Source: Pseudomonas sp. QS1027
GTDB lineage: Bacteria > Pseudomonadota > Gammaproteobacteria > Pseudomonadales > Pseudomonadaceae
Assembly: GCF_002814235.1 (NCBI RefSeq)
Contig: NZ_PHSU01000004.1
Coordinates: 124,001-188,000 of the forward strand
Direction of reading: 5' to 3'
Length of the DNA stretch: 64,000 bases
Shown here: one piece after another, positions 62,298-64,000 of the stretch
Layout of the letters: every line of letters starts with the position of its first letter
Position numbering within the stretch: position 1 is the first letter of the stretch
Translations under genes and position numbers: made by a program
The notes under the pieces: generated by a model
Seen by the model: only the letters and a program-made list of their open reading frames with translations
Database searches by the model: none
What the model was told of the DNA's origin: nothing

Positions 62298-62846
62298 ATG
62301 GATACCGGTTCACGACTCAAGCTTGTGCGAGAAAGTTACAAGATATCCCAGCGGGAGCTGGCCAGACGCAGCGGTCTGGCCAATGGAACGATTTCGTTGA
62401 TCGAATTGAATCGTGTCAGCCCGTCGGTCAGTTCGCTGAAAAAGCTCCTCGAAGGGTTCCCCATGACCTTGGCGGATTTCTTCTCTTTCGACCAACCGGT
62501 GGAGGAGCCGCGCTATATCTTCCGCGCCAATGAACAACCTGACCTGGGCCGTGATGGCCTCAGGCTGCTGCTGGTCGGCGCCCAGGTGCCTGGCCGGCAA
62601 ATGCGCATGCTGCGCGAGCAGTACGCCCCCGGGGCAGGCTCAGGGGCGGAGCCGATCGTGCATGCCATCGGCGAGGAGTGCGGGTTGGTCACGCGTGGCA
62701 CTATCGAGCTGACGGTGGACGGAAAGATCAGCGTGCTGACGGCCGGGGACGGCTATTATTTCCCGACGACGCTACCCCATAGCTTTCGCAACATCGGCCA
62801 GGATGAAGCGGAGATCATCAGCGCCAACACGCCGGCGAACTTTTGA
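62298..62846 (+). CDS. XRE regulator with C-terminal cupin (PuuR-type)
   Basis: A 182-residue regulator. The helix-turn-helix is at residues 5-62 (LKLVRESYKISQRELARRSGLANGTISLIELNRVSPSVSSLKKLLEGF) and the C-terminal cupin at about 105-182 (EECGLVTRGTIELTVDGKISVLTAGDGYYFPTTLPHSFRNIG). PuuR-like proteins control polyamine or amino acid catabolic genes. No obvious target gene lies next to it: it is convergent with the FAD monooxygenase. Confidence 0.92.
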   Translation: MDTGSRLKLVRESYKISQRELARRSGLANGTISLIELNRVSPSVSSLKKLLEGFPMTLADFFSFDQPVEEPRYIFRANEQPDLGRDGLRLLLVGAQVPGRQMRMLREQYAPGAGSGAEPIVHAIGEECGLVTRGTIELTVDGKISVLTAGDGYYFPTTLPHSFRNIGQDEAEIISANTPANF

Positions 62847-62888
62847 TCGCCGAGCGAGCGCTCAGACACGCCCAGTGAGGCCTCTGAA

Positions 62889-62910
62889 CCACCGCCTGCT
62901 CAGGCGGTGG
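62889..62910. terminator. Hairpin at the convergent 3' ends
   Basis: CCACCGCCTG-CT-CAGGCGGTGG, a ten-base stem that overlaps the last codons of the FAD monooxygenase gene. There is no long T tract. Confidence 0.5.
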
Positions 62911-64000
62911 GTTTGAACGACAGGATGTCGACGTTCTTCTTGCGGAAACTGCTCTGCGGGGTCAGGCGGAAATACCATTCGCGCAGCCAGCAGAGGAATT
63001 TCGACTCGGCCTGTTCAATGCCGCTCATAAAGCGCGCGGCATTGACGATCCCATTGACCCGCGGGTGTCGACGCGCCTGATACTGCGCCAGCGCGTTGCG
63101 CAGGTCCGGCGTTCGCGCCAGGTGCTCGGCCAGCACCACGGCATCCTCAATCGCCTGCGCGGCACCTTGCCCCAGGCTCGGCAACATCGGATGAGCCGCA
63201 TCGCCCAGCAGCACCACATGCCCATCGAAGAATTGCTCCACCGGCTCGCGATCCCGGGCATGCATTTTCAAGATGGCACTCTCGGGCGTGGCCTCGATGG
63301 CCGCGATGACTTCCGCTGACCAACCGGCGTAGGCACTGAGCACCTCCTGCTTGCTGATGCTCAAGGCGGCATCCGCGGCATTGTCGTGGTTGCAGGTTCC
63401 CCACCAGTACGCCTGGCCGTCGCCGACATCGCAGAGCCCGAAGCGCTTGCCGCGTCCCCAGTAGTGCGCCACATAACCCTCGGTCATGACCGGGTGGCTG
63501 AGTGGGGTGACCGCCAGCCAGGCGACATAACCTGAGGATCGTATGGGCGTCTCGCCCAGCATCTGTCGGCGGATAACCGAGTTGAGACCGTCGGCGCCGA
63601 TCAGCAGGTCAGCCTCCTGGGTGCTGCCGTCTTCGAAGCGCACCGTCACGCCATTGGCGTGGTTGGTATAACCTGCGCAGCGCACACCGGTTATCAGCGT
63701 GTCGGGTGCGAGCTGCTGCGCCAGCGCACGCAGCAGCAAGGGCCGCTGGATACTGATACTGGGGTAGCCCAGTTGCTCGCCTATCTCATGAATGGGGATG
63801 CTGGTGATGGGCGCGCCACCCGGTTTCTTGAAAAAGAACTGGCGGATCTCCTGGCCAGCCTGTTCGACCGGAGCATGGGCACCGATCGAATTCAGCGCCG
63901 CCATGGCATTGGCCATGATGGACAAGCCGGTGCCGCCGGTGCGCAGGGTTTGAGCCGCTTCGAAGACCGTGACCTGCCATCCCGCGCGTTGCAGTGCGAT
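62900..64000 (-). CDS. FAD-dependent aromatic monooxygenase, N terminus cut by the window edge
   Basis: The frame stays open from the stop at 62900 to the edge, so the gene is partial. Upstream of the TTG at 63925 the frame continues as IALQRAGWQVTVFEA, the second half of the Rossmann FAD motif, and that TTG is therefore not the start. Visible motifs are LLIGADGLNSVIRRQ (DG motif) and VVLLGDAAHPMLPSLGQGAAQAIEDA. It belongs to the class A flavoprotein hydroxylases (3-hydroxybenzoate, urate or similar). The missing part is about 10-15 residues. Substrate unknown. Confidence 0.88.
   Translation of the reverse strand: MALQRAGWQVTVFEAAQTLRTGGTGLSIMANAMAALNSIGAHAPVEQAGQEIRQFFFKKPGGAPITSIPIHEIGEQLGYPSISIQRPLLLRALAQQLAPDTLITGVRCAGYTNHANGVTVRFEDGSTQEADLLIGADGLNSVIRRQMLGETPIRSSGYVAWLAVTPLSHPVMTEGYVAHYWGRGKRFGLCDVGDGQAYWWGTCNHDNAADAALSISKQEVLSAYAGWSAEVIAAIEATPESAILKMHARDREPVEQFFDGHVVLLGDAAHPMLPSLGQGAAQAIEDAVVLAEHLARTPDLRNALAQYQARRHPRVNGIVNAARFMSGIEQAESKFLCWLREWYFRLTPQSSFRKKNVDILSFKPTA

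Noticed and set aside
62900..63925. Complete FAD monooxygenase gene starting at the TTG at 63925
   Set aside because: The frame continues to the window edge as part of the FAD-binding fold, so the gene is partial and its start is outside.

Overview
The window looks like a chromosomal segment of a fluorescent-group Pseudomonas. The left edge carries the conserved Pseudomonas order gacA (TTG start) - uvrC - pgsA - tRNA-Gly(GCC). The base composition is GC-rich with sharp AT-rich promoter islands, and one Pseudomonas-type REP pair is present. No insertion sequence, integrase, CRISPR array or rRNA was seen.

Layout. (1) 0-3.8 kb: core genes (XRE regulator, gacA, uvrC, pgsA, tRNA-Gly and a strong terminator). 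(2) 3.9-12.5 kb: accessory genes. These are a divergent nahR/nahG pair (salicylate to catechol), a SnoaL-like gene remnant, an AraC regulator, a PEBP-family protein, an orphan zinc deaminase-like protein and a three-subunit membrane FAD/cytochrome c sugar or polyol dehydrogenase. (3) 13-20.4 kb: a TonB receptor, a polar amino acid type ABC transporter, an FAD amino acid/amine oxidase and a RidA-type imine deaminase, which together form an uptake and oxidative deamination module. (4) 20.4-37.1 kb: an organosulfur scavenging block. It holds a second TonB receptor, a 3-mercaptopropionate dioxygenase, a four-domain rhodanese, two LLM flavin monooxygenases, an acyl-CoA dehydrogenase-like monooxygenase, three SsuA/TauA-type binding proteins, one SsuBC-type permease/ATPase pair, a LysR regulator and a class II aldolase-like protein. 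(5) 37.1-59.9 kb: a large catabolic cluster that I cannot match to any described pathway. It has two MFS carriers, a LacI regulator, two GMC oxidoreductases, a ThDP enzyme, a ThuA-like protein, a HisD-family dehydrogenase, a PotABCD-type importer, a ThDP pseudoenzyme, an XRE regulator, a Gfo/Idh/MocA dehydrogenase, two GH3-type proteins (one lacking the nucleophile) and a TIM-barrel isomerase/epimerase. (6) 60-64 kb: an unrecognised protein, a DUF808 membrane protein, a cupin/XRE regulator and an FAD monooxygenase cut by the window edge.

Regulation read directly from the DNA. Three recurrent intergenic motifs link these genes. GTTATACG(t/a)ATAAC (four copies) lies in the two divergent promoter regions of cluster 5 and fits its LacI regulator. 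TGCGTCA-N3-TGCGTC repeats lie upstream of the HisD-like gene, the Pot operon, the ThDP pseudoenzyme and the TIM-barrel gene, with a half site before the Gfo/Idh gene. They tie the two halves of cluster 5 into one probable regulon. T(T/C)AGCTATAANYTAAT in AT-rich islands lies in front of four sulfur-block units and also in front of the amino acid oxidase module, which suggests that module is expressed under the same sulfur-related control.

The best candidate for an undescribed system is cluster 5. Two of its catalytic families each come as an intact copy plus a degenerate copy (ThDP enzyme and GH3), and its promoters share two distinct operators. The substrate is not known; a glycoside or sugar-like polyol derivative is the most economical guess.
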